From: DAIOEK01 sp963828285
GTDB lineage: Bacteria; Chloroflexota; Anaerolineae; Anaerolineales; Anaerolineaceae
Direction: 5' to 3'
DNA length: 64,000 nt
NCBI GenBank assembly: GCA_963828285.1
Contig: CAWHEB010000008.1
Span: forward strand, 201,462-265,461
Of this stretch, positions 17,798 through 26,721 are shown piece by piece (positions within the stretch are counted from its first letter, which is position 1; each line of letters starts with the position of its first letter). The notes under the pieces were generated by a model, which was given only the letters and a program-made list of their open reading frames with translations, searched no databases and was not told where the DNA came from. The position numbers and the translations under genes were made by a program.

Positions 17798-18154
17798 ACC
17801 AGTATGCTAATTTCATCGGCTATTCTCCGCTTGAAAATGTCGGCAAGGAAAAGATGCGCCACGTGATCAGGATGTGTAAAGTAATCATCGAGATGCATCA
17901 TCCCTGTAAGCAGGGAGATCAAATTCTGGTGGCGGGAGACGGTGATGGTACCAAAGCGTCATTTCTCTCTGAGGAGTTCCTGATTCCAACCACCGGTGTT
18001 GACATCATCGTCCATCCCGCTCATTCCAATGTACAATTCCAATTAGGAACTATTCTATTAAACGAAATTTGAAGCTAATCGGATTTGCTGTCCGGCTGGT
18101 TAGGATCTCCGGTCTTTCAGGGGTACTATATAGATCTAATTAATTCGAATGAAA
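17794..18154 (+). pseudogene. Remnant of a SAM-dependent methyltransferase in the polysaccharide cluster
   Basis: The ATG at 17794 overlaps the stop of the polymerase. The 92-residue frame holds an N-terminal helix and a class I methyltransferase motif I (ILVAGDGDGTKASFL), then stops at 18072 where the rest of the fold should follow. Another frame reads on from about 18056 to 18154 with the sequence LIGFAVRLVRISGLSG, which looks like a methyltransferase C-terminus. The best reading is an internally deleted, frameshifted gene. The deletion is inferred from the missing central region. Confidence 0.55.
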
Positions 18155-18174
18155 AAGGAATTTACTAAAAGATA

Positions 18175-19011
18175 ATGAAACGAATTGGAAGGTTTACCCT
18201 CGCTGAAATTTCTTATAGAAAATTGCTATCGGCATTAAAAACCCGCTTTGCGGAACTTCCCCATTCCATCGCATGGAATTTCGACTCATTTGCCATTGAG
18301 AATAAAAATAGATTGAGTAAATTCAAGGGGATCCATGCCGGTAAAAGGTGTTTTATCCTGGCGAATGGTCCCAGCCTCGCAAGGACCAACCTTGATCTGT
18401 TGACCAATGAATATACATTTGGACTAAATCGCCTTTATTTAAATTTTGCCACATCCAGTTTCCGACCCACCTATTATCTGGCAATGAATGAACTGATCCT
18501 CGAACAGTTTGCGTCAGATATCGCCAGCTTGGAGATGCCGAAATTTCTAAATTGGAATTGCCGTTCGTATTATGATCCTTCTGACAGCAGTATCCACTAC
18601 ATCAAGTCGAAGATTGTCATCAACGATTCTTTCGAAGGCGACCTAACCAAACCCATTGTCGTGGGCGGAACAGTGACCTTCGTTACTTTACAACTGGCAT
18701 ATTATATGGGTTTTAGCAAAGTGATCATCATCGGATTGGATCATAACTATGCGGAAAAAGGTACTCCTAATCAAGCTGTTGTCAGGAAAGAGACAGTTGA
18801 CGAAAGCCATTTTCATCCAAATTACTTTCCTCAAGGTATGAAATGGCAGTTACCAGATTTAGTCAGATCTGAAATCGATTATGAACTTGCCCGTAATCAT
18901 TATTCTAATAATGGAAGGGAAATTATGGATGCCACGCCAAGTGGCAAATGCCAGGTATTTGAGAAAGTCGAATTTCAATCATTGTTCAGTCCATCGGAAA
19001 ATACAAAATAA
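18175..19011 (+). CDS. MptE-like (DUF115) family protein
   Basis: A 278-residue protein of the 6-hydroxymethylpterin diphosphokinase MptE-like family. It shows the Rossmann-like opening KRCFILANGPSLARTNLDLL, followed by PIVVGGTVTFVTLQLAYYMG and FSKVIIIGLDHNY. Members are common in surface-polysaccharide and flagellin-glycosylation loci, where they are thought to transfer or modify sugars. The pterin function belongs to archaeal members and is not implied here. No strong ribosome site is visible before the ATG. Confidence 0.75.
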   Translation: MKRIGRFTLAEISYRKLLSALKTRFAELPHSIAWNFDSFAIENKNRLSKFKGIHAGKRCFILANGPSLARTNLDLLTNEYTFGLNRLYLNFATSSFRPTYYLAMNELILEQFASDIASLEMPKFLNWNCRSYYDPSDSSIHYIKSKIVINDSFEGDLTKPIVVGGTVTFVTLQLAYYMGFSKVIIIGLDHNYAEKGTPNQAVVRKETVDESHFHPNYFPQGMKWQLPDLVRSEIDYELARNHYSNNGREIMDATPSGKCQVFEKVEFQSLFSPSENTK

Positions 19012-19071
19012 TTATGTAACGGTATGCAAAACATAAATAGTACCTCCCCCTATTCTTGAACACCCACCCGA

Positions 19072-19826
19072 ATGATGATATTAAATACCCAAATAAATCC
19101 CACTTCATATTCTGAAACAGTCCGTAAAGTTATATCTTGGGCAGTTATGTGTGAAAGCCGATCCATCTATGCTGCCAATGTGCATATGGTGATGGAAGCT
19201 TATGACTCAAAGGATTTTCAGAAAATAGTAAATTCTGCTGATCTGGTTACCCCGGATGGGATGCCACTGGTGTGGTTGTTACGCTCCAAAGGATTCAAAG
19301 GTCAAGAACGGGTTTATGGTCCAACCCTGATGCTGGAGATTCTGTCAGAAGCATCTAGAGAGAAAATACCGGTTGGTTTTCTTGGATCATCCGAAGAAAT
19401 TCTCGCGAAGTTGACATGAAAAGATGTCACCCAGGTTTCCGGGAATTACTGTTGGAGTACAAATTGCACCACCATTCAGAAAATTGACCAACGAGGAAGA
19501 TCAGGAAATCATCCAAAGGATCAATGATTCGGGGACAAGGATCTTATTTGTCAGCCTTGGTTGCCCCAAACAGGAGTACTGGATCGCGGAACATCGGGGT
19601 AAGATCCATGCAGTGATGGTTGGAGTAGGAGCTGCCTTTGCATTTCATGCAGGTGAGGTTCGCCAATCTCCGTCCTGGATGCAAAAACTCGGGATTGAAT
19701 GGTTGTACCGGCTCATTTCAAGAACCAAAGCGGCTTTGGAAAAGGTACTTGTTTACCATCCCACGCTTTATCCTCCTCATCATCGGAGAGTTTCTGCGAG
19801 GAAAGTTATTTACCAGGTCTGGGTAG
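19072..19826 (+). pseudogene. WecG/TagA/CpsF-family glycosyltransferase (frameshifted)
   Basis: The N-terminal frame (19072-19419) carries SIYAANVHMVMEA and LVTPDGMPLVWLLR, typical of the family. A second frame from 19424 gives RFPGITVGVQIAPPFR, SLGCPKQEYWIAEHR and VGAAFAFHAGEVRQSP. The family C-terminus (QEPKRLWKRYLFTIPRF) sits in a third frame ending at the TAG of 19826. Switches are at about 19415-19424 and in the TTT at 19716-19718. It would add a sugar such as N-acetylmannosamine or glucose to a lipid-linked intermediate. If the shifts are sequencing errors, it is one intact gene of about 250 codons. Confidence 0.8.
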
Positions 19827-19828
19827 CC

Positions 19829-21253
19829 ATGCTTAGAAGATTCTCAATCAACTTTACGATATTCTCGATGATCCTGGATGGGATAATGGTGCTTGGATCG
19901 CTGGTATCCATGTCTTCAGTCCGTATCGCGATGAACAAACTCCCATTCATTGAAACGCTTCCAGCGGATATTCACTATCCCCTTTCAATCTATCTATTTT
20001 TCCCGGTGATCTGGGTCGGGGTACTTGCAGCATTCTCAATATACGACGGGAAGAAATTCTTCAAATTGGTGGATGAATTCTCCATGCTGACGATCGCTTC
20101 CATGGTCGGATCCATATCCCAGGCTGGCTATCTATACCTGTCTTATCGCGATTTCTCACGTGCATTATTTCTGATGATCGTTGTGGTGACCTTCGTTCTA
20201 TGCATTTCCTGGCGATTGGTCGCCCGTCTGATTTTCCGTTTGCGAAAAGATACATTGAACTTATCGCGGAATTTACTGATCGTTGGCGTCGGGTCAGAAT
20301 TGACAAAAGTGGAAAAAGAAATCCGAACGAATTTACTGGAAGAAGTATTAAAAGTCCAGATTTTGGATTTGAAAACACTGGAATGATTTTCAGAACGAAA
20401 CCCCCGAAACCTGTATCCAGACTGTGGCGTATGTACGGGAAAAGGTCAAGGCAGACCAAATCACTGATGTGGTGATTGCATTTCCGCGCAGTTCTTCCGA
20501 TTGGATCGAGGCTATTTCTTCGCATCTGGAAGATCTATCTTTGGGGGTCTGGGTTGCTCTTGATTTTTATGATCTTTCGCTGGCGGATGCCCGGGTGGAG
20601 AACCTGGCCGGGTTGCCCCTGTTGGATCTCCGCGCGCCAGCGTTGGATGATTATTCCAGGATCATCAAACGGGTGTTTGATCTGGTGGTAGCAACATTCA
20701 CCCTGGTTGTCATATCTCCTATTTTGTTATTGATCGCGATCATCATCCTTGATCGATGATGGATGGCCGATTTTCTTCCTGCAGAACCGGGTGGGTGAGA
20801 ACGGTCAGTTATTCAAAATGATCAAGTTTAGAACCATGGTAAAACACGCGGAAAAAATTCGCGAGCAGGTCGAACAGCTTGATGAAAACGGTAATTTGAT
20901 CCACAAGATGCGGAATGATCCGCGCATCCTTCGTATCAGGGAAGATATTACGCAAGTTAAGTCTGGATGAATTCCCACAGTTGATCAACGTGATCAAAGG
21001 GGAAATGAGCGTCGTAGGTCCGCGTCCTGAGCTGCCTTATCTCGCTGAAACCTACCAACACTGGCAGCGCCGCCGGTTGTCAGTGCCGCCGGGGATCACA
21101 GGCTGGTGGCAGATCAACGGTCGCAGTGACCGGGTAATGCATCTGCACACCGAAGATGACATTTATTATGTAGAGAACTATTCGATCTGGCTCGATCTAC
21201 AAATCCTGATCCGAACGATATGGGTCGTCATCGTTGGAAAAGGAGCTTTCTGA
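19829..21253 (+). pseudogene. Priming polyprenyl glycosylphosphotransferase, WbaP/CpsE type (frameshifted)
   Basis: The start is the ATG at 19829, three bases after the WecG stop. The first frame (to 20386) has four membrane helices and a CoA-binding-like NLLIVGVG. The second (to 20759) gives RVFDLVVATFTLVVISPILL, the transferase-domain helix. The third (to 20970) gives FKMIKFRTMVKHAE. The fourth (to 21253) gives RKLSLDEFPQLINVIKGEMS, VGPRPELP and PGITGWWQINGRSD. Switches lie near 20360-20385, 20748 and 20930-20942. All catalytic motifs of the bacterial sugar transferase family survive. The enzyme would start repeat-unit synthesis on undecaprenyl phosphate. Confidence 0.85.
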
Positions 21254-22548
21254 TGGTTGATAGGACTGTACTTTATAAGAATGCAGTCAGAAAAGTAATC
21301 GACCTAACGATCATCCTGCTGGTCTTCATCCTTTCTATCAACCGTTTATTCTTTTTTGGCGAAATCCGTGGAATTAGTTGCGACGGATTTCCATCTCCCA
21401 GTTCGTCTTGCGTTACTTATTTTGCCTGGTCTGAGGTAGGATTCTTCGCCGTGGCAATTGTCTTAATGGTGATTTCTCTGTGGATAAATGGATCGTTTCG
21501 TTTTCAAGCTTTCCCGCTCAGGATGAATTGGATTTTACTGATTACTGTCCTTTTCGCATGGTTATCAATGATCTGGACAGTCAATCAACAGCTCACCCTC
21601 TACAGACTACTGATCTTTACCGGCAGCCTGCTCGCCGGGATGTATTTTGTGATCCGATATAACAGGGTGCAACTTAATCGAGGGTTAGGGTACGCTTTAG
21701 GGATCACCTGTCTTGTCTTCTGGATATTTACCGTACTTTATCCAAACGGCGGGATCATGCAAAACCCTCCTTATTCCGGCTCCTTCCGGGGGCTCTTCTG
21801 GCATCGAAACTATACAGGGAGTTTCGCTGCACTTTCAGCAGCTATCCTGATTCCATTATTAATCCAAAGTAGAACCTGGTTCGTTCGGATACTGACTGTT
21901 TTCTTGTTGATATCAAGCCTGGTTATCTGCATCGGCAGCCGCAGTGCGGCCGGGGTGATACTAGTTGTTTTACTTACTGGGTTGGGTATCTTGTACCTAA
22001 TTTGGTTGCAATTTCGAACAAAGCTTTCCAAGACGCATTATCTGATCGCCTTATTCTTGACTGTCATTCTGTCCATACTTATCCTATCTAACCTTGATAC
22101 AGTTTTCGGATTACTCAACCGAAGTACATCCTTAACCGGACGCATTCCAATGTGGAATGTATTATTTCATAATTTCTGGCAAGGACATGAATGGATGGGA
22201 TATGGATATGGAACATTTTGGAACTATAGCGGGGTCACCTTAAATCTTCAAGAACTAGTTCACTGGGGTTATCCAGTTCTTATTGGTGATAATGGACTTG
22301 TGGATCTACTGATGAATCTCGGAATCATTGGAGCAGGATTGTTCCTGGCCCTTATCTTCATCAATCTTTGTAACAGTTTAAAAAATGCGATCAAGAATCC
22401 GGATATTCAGCAGATCATCCCTTTGGTTGTGATCGTATTCATCATCGTAGCAAATATCACTCTTTCATGGATGCTGGAATTGGAGACTTTCACCTGGATC
22501 CTCCTTTGTGTCTACTCGCTTCAGATAGTGAAAAGTTTTCCCAAGTAA
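21253..22548 (+). CDS. O-antigen ligase-like membrane protein
   Basis: A 431-residue protein with about eleven membrane helices. PYSGSFRGLFWHRNYTGSFAA and a large loop after SLTGRIPMWNVLFH match the O-antigen ligase (Wzy_C/WaaL) superfamily. It may ligate or polymerise the surface glycan. The ATG at 21253 overlaps the stop of the glycosylphosphotransferase (TGATG), so it belongs to the same transcription unit. No further polysaccharide gene follows. Confidence 0.82.
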   Translation: MVDRTVLYKNAVRKVIDLTIILLVFILSINRLFFFGEIRGISCDGFPSPSSSCVTYFAWSEVGFFAVAIVLMVISLWINGSFRFQAFPLRMNWILLITVLFAWLSMIWTVNQQLTLYRLLIFTGSLLAGMYFVIRYNRVQLNRGLGYALGITCLVFWIFTVLYPNGGIMQNPPYSGSFRGLFWHRNYTGSFAALSAAILIPLLIQSRTWFVRILTVFLLISSLVICIGSRSAAGVILVVLLTGLGILYLIWLQFRTKLSKTHYLIALFLTVILSILILSNLDTVFGLLNRSTSLTGRIPMWNVLFHNFWQGHEWMGYGYGTFWNYSGVTLNLQELVHWGYPVLIGDNGLVDLLMNLGIIGAGLFLALIFINLCNSLKNAIKNPDIQQIIPLVVIVFIIVANITLSWMLELETFTWILLCVYSLQIVKSFPK

Positions 22549-22632
22549 CCTATCACAAAGATCTGATCAGGTTTCTGTAAAGGGGTAAAGTCAAGGCAAT
22601 ATACTGACTACTGCCTCAGTAGAGGGAGACCA

Positions 22633-23071
22633 ATGCTGTTCAACTGGTTATTCAAGTTCTTCACCCAATTCCAGGTTGCCATATTCCGCTTGACCAATGG
22701 AAAATGGATGGCACTCTCTGCGCGGAATGCCGGTGCTGCTGCTGACAACCCTGGGACGGAAATCCCAAAAGCACCATACCACTCCCCTGATGTATATCCG
22801 CGATGGCGACAATTACGTTATCACCGCATCCAACAACGGACTGCCCACCCATCCGGGTTGGTTTTACAACCTGCAGGCAACTCCACAGATCATCATCGAA
22901 ATACCAGGGAATAAGCTGACCGTCAGTGCTTCCACTGCGACACCCAACGAACAAGATCGGTTATGGCCTGAATTGATTGCCAGAGCTCCATTTTTTGATG
23001 ATTACCAAAAAGGGACTACCCGCCAGATCCACATGGTGATCCTCAAACCGGTGCAGTTAACACCTCAGTGA
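22633..23071 (+). pseudogene. Deazaflavin/F420-dependent nitroreductase (Ddn-like) family protein (frameshifted)
   Basis: The ATG at 22633 has a GGGAG site and gives LFKFFTQFQVAIFRLTNGKW. After a one-base switch near 22712-22716 the frame continues as LRGMPVLLLTTLGRKSQ, NYVITASNNGLPTHPGWFYNL and KGTTRQIHMVILKP to the TGA at 23071. This is the whole Ddn-like split-barrel domain, about 145 codons. The family reduces nitro or quinone substrates with F420H2 or related cofactors. An incomplete paralogue of its 3' end lies at 25245-25394. Confidence 0.78.
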
Positions 23072-23596
23072 GAATGGGTCAATAGTACAGATCAGTATGC
23101 AAATAAATCACTAAATCAGATTTTCAGTGTCATTTGAATTGATCTCTTTTTACAAATTGTAAGTTTACTAAAATTTTTGCCTCGTGAAATTCACAAATCT
23201 CTCAGGACAATAATCTTTTACGCAAATTACTAATCTAGGGGACTGGCTATTTCAATACATCGATTATCAGTTAAGAAAATCATTCTTCGCCATCAATCAT
23301 GATCGCAAAGAATGTCAACATAAACAATATACTAAATAAGTATTTATCCAGTGGGTTAGACAACTGAATGATTGTTATTCCAAATTATCTGAAAGTAGCT
23401 TTAATTCTAATCAATCCTTATCTGATCCATTTGTTGAGGCACAACAAAATCTTTTGGTTTGAGAAGTAAAAGGATCAACTGCAAAACCTTCTTGGTAGGA
23501 ACAATTCCAGAGAATTGAAAAACCAACGTTTGTGCATGATTAGAAATGATGCAAGTAATCAGCCTTGAGAGTCGCATAAGAAGGAAATTCACAATT
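23072..23596. other. AT-rich gene-free stretch
   Basis: This 525-base stretch between the Ddn-like gene and the sulfatase-like gene is visibly AT-richer than the flanks. I see no credible ORF, RNA or strong promoter. A short minus-strand frame at 23407-23670 has no recognisable features. Confidence 0.5.
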
Positions 23597-25153
23597 ATGA
23601 AAACTATACATCCCAGACAGCTACGAACGATCCACGGTTTTACTCTCAAACCCATTATTATTTCTTTCATGTTTTGGTTGTATCCAGTACTATCCCTAAT
23701 TTCTTCAAATCTTGGCCAATTTCAGATCATAGCCTCTCTTCGATTACTAGTAATTTCAGCCCTGTGTTCAATTTTCTTCCTATTCTTTTTAGGGCGGATA
23801 TTTAACTCCATTGAAAAGGGCTTGATAATATCCTGCTGCACCTCAATCCTTTTTTCAACTTATGGACATATGTATCTTGCGGTAAATAACCTCTCGATTG
23901 CTGGAATAACAATTGGAAGGCACCGTTTTTTAATAATCTTGTATGGAATCGTGTTTCTGATGACTTTGTTCTGGACATTTCGGAAAAAGCAAATTAATGA
24001 ACAGGTGATAAAAGCGTTAATTCCGATTTCGATCCTCCTAATTACTTATCCTTTGTTTCAAGTCCTGAGTTTTAGCCTTAATCAGGTGAATAATCCAATC
24101 ACCTCTCGTCATGTCATTGCCAACTCTCGATCAATTCAAGGGGAAAAGAATCCAGATATATTCTTGTTTGTTTTAGACGCGTATGCTAGAGCAGATAGCC
24201 TAAAGATACTATTGGATTATGATAATTCCTATTTTTTGGATTATCTCAGGAATATGGGGTTTTACATAGCTGATTGCAGCCAGAGTAACTACAATTCAAC
24301 TCTTGTTTCAATAGCAAGTATTTTAAATATGAACTATCTTGATACCTTGCCGCCAGTAAATGGTGAGACACGCCCTGCTGCTAGTATATCCCCTTATATC
24401 AAACATAGCATTGTTCGTGATACCTTAGAATCAAAAGGATATAAGATCGTTGCTTTTGAAACCGGGTTTGGATTTACTGAAATTACTGATGCAGAGATAT
24501 ATTACCAATCTCAAAACTCGAATATAGCCCGTCAGTTATTTGGTACAGTGAATGCATTTGAACTGCTCTACTTAAGAACAACAGCTATTTCGGCGTTGTT
24601 GGATATGGGTAAAATATCCCCGGATGATATCGAAATTGAAATTAAAAGAGATCGACAAGAATTTGTATACTCAACACTATTAAAGGACATCAATAAAGTT
24701 GAAAGTCCAAAATTTGTATTTGCTCATATTTTAACTACTCACTTGCCATTTGCTAATCCGCAAATATCATTTAATAGTGATCCAGTTGTCAGTAAATTAC
24801 CCGAAAAAGAGCGAGGATATCATGATGCATTAGTGTACTCAGATAAAATGATGGTGGATGTTCTTGAAGAAATAATTTCCTCCTCAGAAATTCAACCTGT
24901 GATCATCATAACTGGTGACCATGGAACAACTATGTTGAAAGGTGGGGAGCTGGACATTCTATATGCTGCTTATCTCGGTGGAAGACCTACCGATGGTTTC
25001 TATTCGTCTATCACTCCAGTAAACACCTTTAGAATAGTAATGAATTCCATATTTAGTGAAAATTTTCCCTTGTTACCCGATAATAGCTACTTGGTAAAAG
25101 ATCTGGAAAAGCGGAATTTTATGCTTCGTAAAAACACATGTGTAGGAAAGTAA
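23597..25153 (+). CDS. Sulfatase/alkaline-phosphatase-superfamily membrane protein
   Basis: A 518-residue protein. Residues 1-165 form about five membrane helices. The rest is a soluble domain of the sulfatase/phosphoglycerol-transferase type: PDIFLFVLDAYARADSLK at the start, FVFAHILTTHLPF in the middle and PVIIITGDHGTTMLKGGE, with the DHG metal motif, near the end. Where sulfatases have Cys/Ser and LTA-synthase types have Thr, the nucleophile could be Ser or Thr in SNYNSTLVS. It could transfer phospho-alditol or similar groups to a surface glycan. Codon and base use are clearly AT-richer than in neighbours, suggesting transfer. Confidence 0.75.
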   Translation: MKTIHPRQLRTIHGFTLKPIIISFMFWLYPVLSLISSNLGQFQIIASLRLLVISALCSIFFLFFLGRIFNSIEKGLIISCCTSILFSTYGHMYLAVNNLSIAGITIGRHRFLIILYGIVFLMTLFWTFRKKQINEQVIKALIPISILLITYPLFQVLSFSLNQVNNPITSRHVIANSRSIQGEKNPDIFLFVLDAYARADSLKILLDYDNSYFLDYLRNMGFYIADCSQSNYNSTLVSIASILNMNYLDTLPPVNGETRPAASISPYIKHSIVRDTLESKGYKIVAFETGFGFTEITDAEIYYQSQNSNIARQLFGTVNAFELLYLRTTAISALLDMGKISPDDIEIEIKRDRQEFVYSTLLKDINKVESPKFVFAHILTTHLPFANPQISFNSDPVVSKLPEKERGYHDALVYSDKMMVDVLEEIISSSEIQPVIIITGDHGTTMLKGGELDILYAAYLGGRPTDGFYSSITPVNTFRIVMNSIFSENFPLLPDNSYLVKDLEKRNFMLRKNTCVGK

Positions 25154-25244
25154 TCGGATATATCCAAGAATTACTTTTTGGTGATCATGTTAATAGCCAT
25201 TCAAAGAAAAGACAAGATTCGATTGATGAACTTTCATTGCAGCA

Positions 25245-25394
25245 CTGACCGTCACCGCTTCCACTGCCACAACCGACGAACAGGAACGTCTTTGGCCGCA
25301 ATTGATCGCCAGGGCTCCATTTTTTGACGATTACCGCAAAGGGACCACCCGTCAGATCCACATGGTGATACTCAAACCGGAACTGAAAGCATAA
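25245..25394 (+). pseudogene. 3' fragment of a second Ddn-like nitroreductase gene
   Basis: Fifty codons reading LTVTASTATTDEQERLWPQ and KGTTRQIHMVILKP to a TAA at 25394 are homologous to the last 50 or so codons of the gene at 22633-23071. By eye, most positions match. The 5' part is absent and replaced by AT-rich sequence at about 25240. It marks the right boundary of the island carrying the sulfatase-like gene. Confidence 0.75.
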
Positions 25395-25403
25395 CTGAAT
25401 GAA

Positions 25404-25955
25404 ATGATCCCGACTGAGAAATCAGCGCAACTGGAATTTCAAGAAGTCACCCCAGAAAACTGGCATGATCTGGAACGCCTCTTTGAATCCAGAGGCGGAC
25501 CCAGAGACTGCTGGTGCATGGTTTTCCGGGCCAAACCTGCCAATTCCAGCCCTGTAATGAAGAAATCCCTGCTCAAACAGCAGGTGGATCGTCATGTGCC
25601 GATCGGAATATTGGGATATATTGACGGGATTCCATCTGCCTGGTGTTCCATAGCTCCGCGGGAGACATTCGTTCATCTGGGTGGAATGGCATATGAAGGC
25701 GAGGTTGTCTGGTCGCTGGTTTGTTTCTTTATCCCAAGAAAATTACGTGGACAGGGATTTGCCCGAAAGATGATCCGCGCGGCTGTGGATCATGCCAGAC
25801 GTAAAGGTGCAACCATTGTCGAAGCGTATCCGGTCGAACCGGATTCACCCAGTTACCGCTTTATGGGATTTGTCAACCTCTTCAAATCCGCGGGGTTTCA
25901 GGAAGTAGGATTGTCTGGCAGCCGAAGACACGTGATGAATTTGCGCTTGGGATGA
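25404..25955 (+). CDS. GNAT-family N-acetyltransferase
   Basis: A 183-residue acetyltransferase. The coenzyme-A pyrophosphate loop is RKLRGQGFARKMIRAAVDHA (motif A), preceded by VVWSLVCFFIP and followed by FMGFVNLFKSAGFQEVG. The N-terminal segment SRGGPRDCWCMVFR is characteristic of a GNAT subgroup whose substrate is unknown. The start lies 9 bases after the reductase fragment. Confidence 0.85.
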   Translation: MIPTEKSAQLEFQEVTPENWHDLERLFESRGGPRDCWCMVFRAKPANSSPVMKKSLLKQQVDRHVPIGILGYIDGIPSAWCSIAPRETFVHLGGMAYEGEVVWSLVCFFIPRKLRGQGFARKMIRAAVDHARRKGATIVEAYPVEPDSPSYRFMGFVNLFKSAGFQEVGLSGSRRHVMNLRLG

Positions 25956-26055
25956 TCATACCAGGCACCTCCCATCTGATTTCAAGGACTTATTTGAATT
26001 GATAATTTCTCCATACTCTTAGAAAAATCCCCTACAATTAACCTATAGGGCGATC

Positions 26056-26286
26056 ATGGATCAAAATGAAGGTCATAACCCATTAGGGGAACGACCCTTT
26101 TCATACTTCATCAGCAAGGAACAAAAAGTCTTCATCTCATGGCATGGTAAGCAAGTAACCATACTAAAAGGGGAGAAAGCTCAACAATTTATCAACAACA
26201 TCAGTAACCTCGATATTGACCAAACTCAACTCGTCATGGCCAAAGTTACAGGGAATTTCAAACGTGGTAATGAAAAGCAGAAATAA
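26056..26286 (+). CDS. Small conserved hypothetical protein
   Basis: A 76-residue soluble protein with a strand-rich core (KVFISWHGKQVTILKGEKAQQF) and a basic end (AKVTGNFKRGNEKQK). I recognise no characterised family. A -10-like TACAAT lies about 20 bases upstream. The carboxymuconolactone-type gene follows 22 bases after the stop, so the two may be cotranscribed. Confidence 0.6.
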   Translation: MDQNEGHNPLGERPFSYFISKEQKVFISWHGKQVTILKGEKAQQFINNISNLDIDQTQLVMAKVTGNFKRGNEKQK

Positions 26287-26308
26287 TATGGAATAGAAGG
26301 AATAACCC

Positions 26309-26632
26309 ATGAGTGACAAATTCGCATTGGTCAGTAATGCATTTCAGACTTTCATGAAAGAAGCTCCTCAGCACGCTCAAGCCTGGGGAGGAATGGTTCA
26401 GGGTTTGGCGAACGCCAGTGCGCTAGATAAAAAGACTTCCGCGTTGGCCTATCTGGCGGTGTTGGCTGCGCTGCGCCTTGAAAGCGGAATTCCATTCCAT
26501 GTCCAATCCGCAAAACATGCGGGGGCAACCCGGGAGGAAATCATCAGCGCGATCCTGGTGGGCTTACCCGCAGCCGGTCATGTGGTTACTCAGGTGTTAC
26601 CTGCTGCGATAGCTGCATACGATACGGAGTAA
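26309..26632 (+). CDS. Carboxymuconolactone decarboxylase / AhpD-like family protein
   Basis: A 107-residue all-helical protein of the CMD/AhpD fold: TSALAYLAVLAALRLESGIPF then HVQSAKHAGATREEIISAIL. The His of the family motif is present, but both cysteines of the AhpD CxxC redox centre are missing, so a peroxidase-partner role is unlikely. The function is otherwise unassigned. Confidence 0.8.
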   Translation: MSDKFALVSNAFQTFMKEAPQHAQAWGGMVQGLANASALDKKTSALAYLAVLAALRLESGIPFHVQSAKHAGATREEIISAILVGLPAAGHVVTQVLPAAIAAYDTE

Positions 26633-26721
26633 GAGGATCGGGTTTAAGCATCTTCAATGGAGATTATTGTCATCAATTTTTCTTCGAGTTCATATTAGGC
26701 ACACGGGGATACTCGAACTTC

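Noticed and set aside
19409..19430. Programmed frameshift at the TGA in the WecG-like gene
   Set aside because: The site ACA-TGA lacks the CUU-UGA-C and Shine-Dalgarno context of prfB-type frameshifting, and further plain indels follow in the same gene.
23407..23670. 87-codon minus-strand frame in the AT-rich island
   Set aside because: It overlaps the start of the sulfatase-like gene and has random composition with no start signal.
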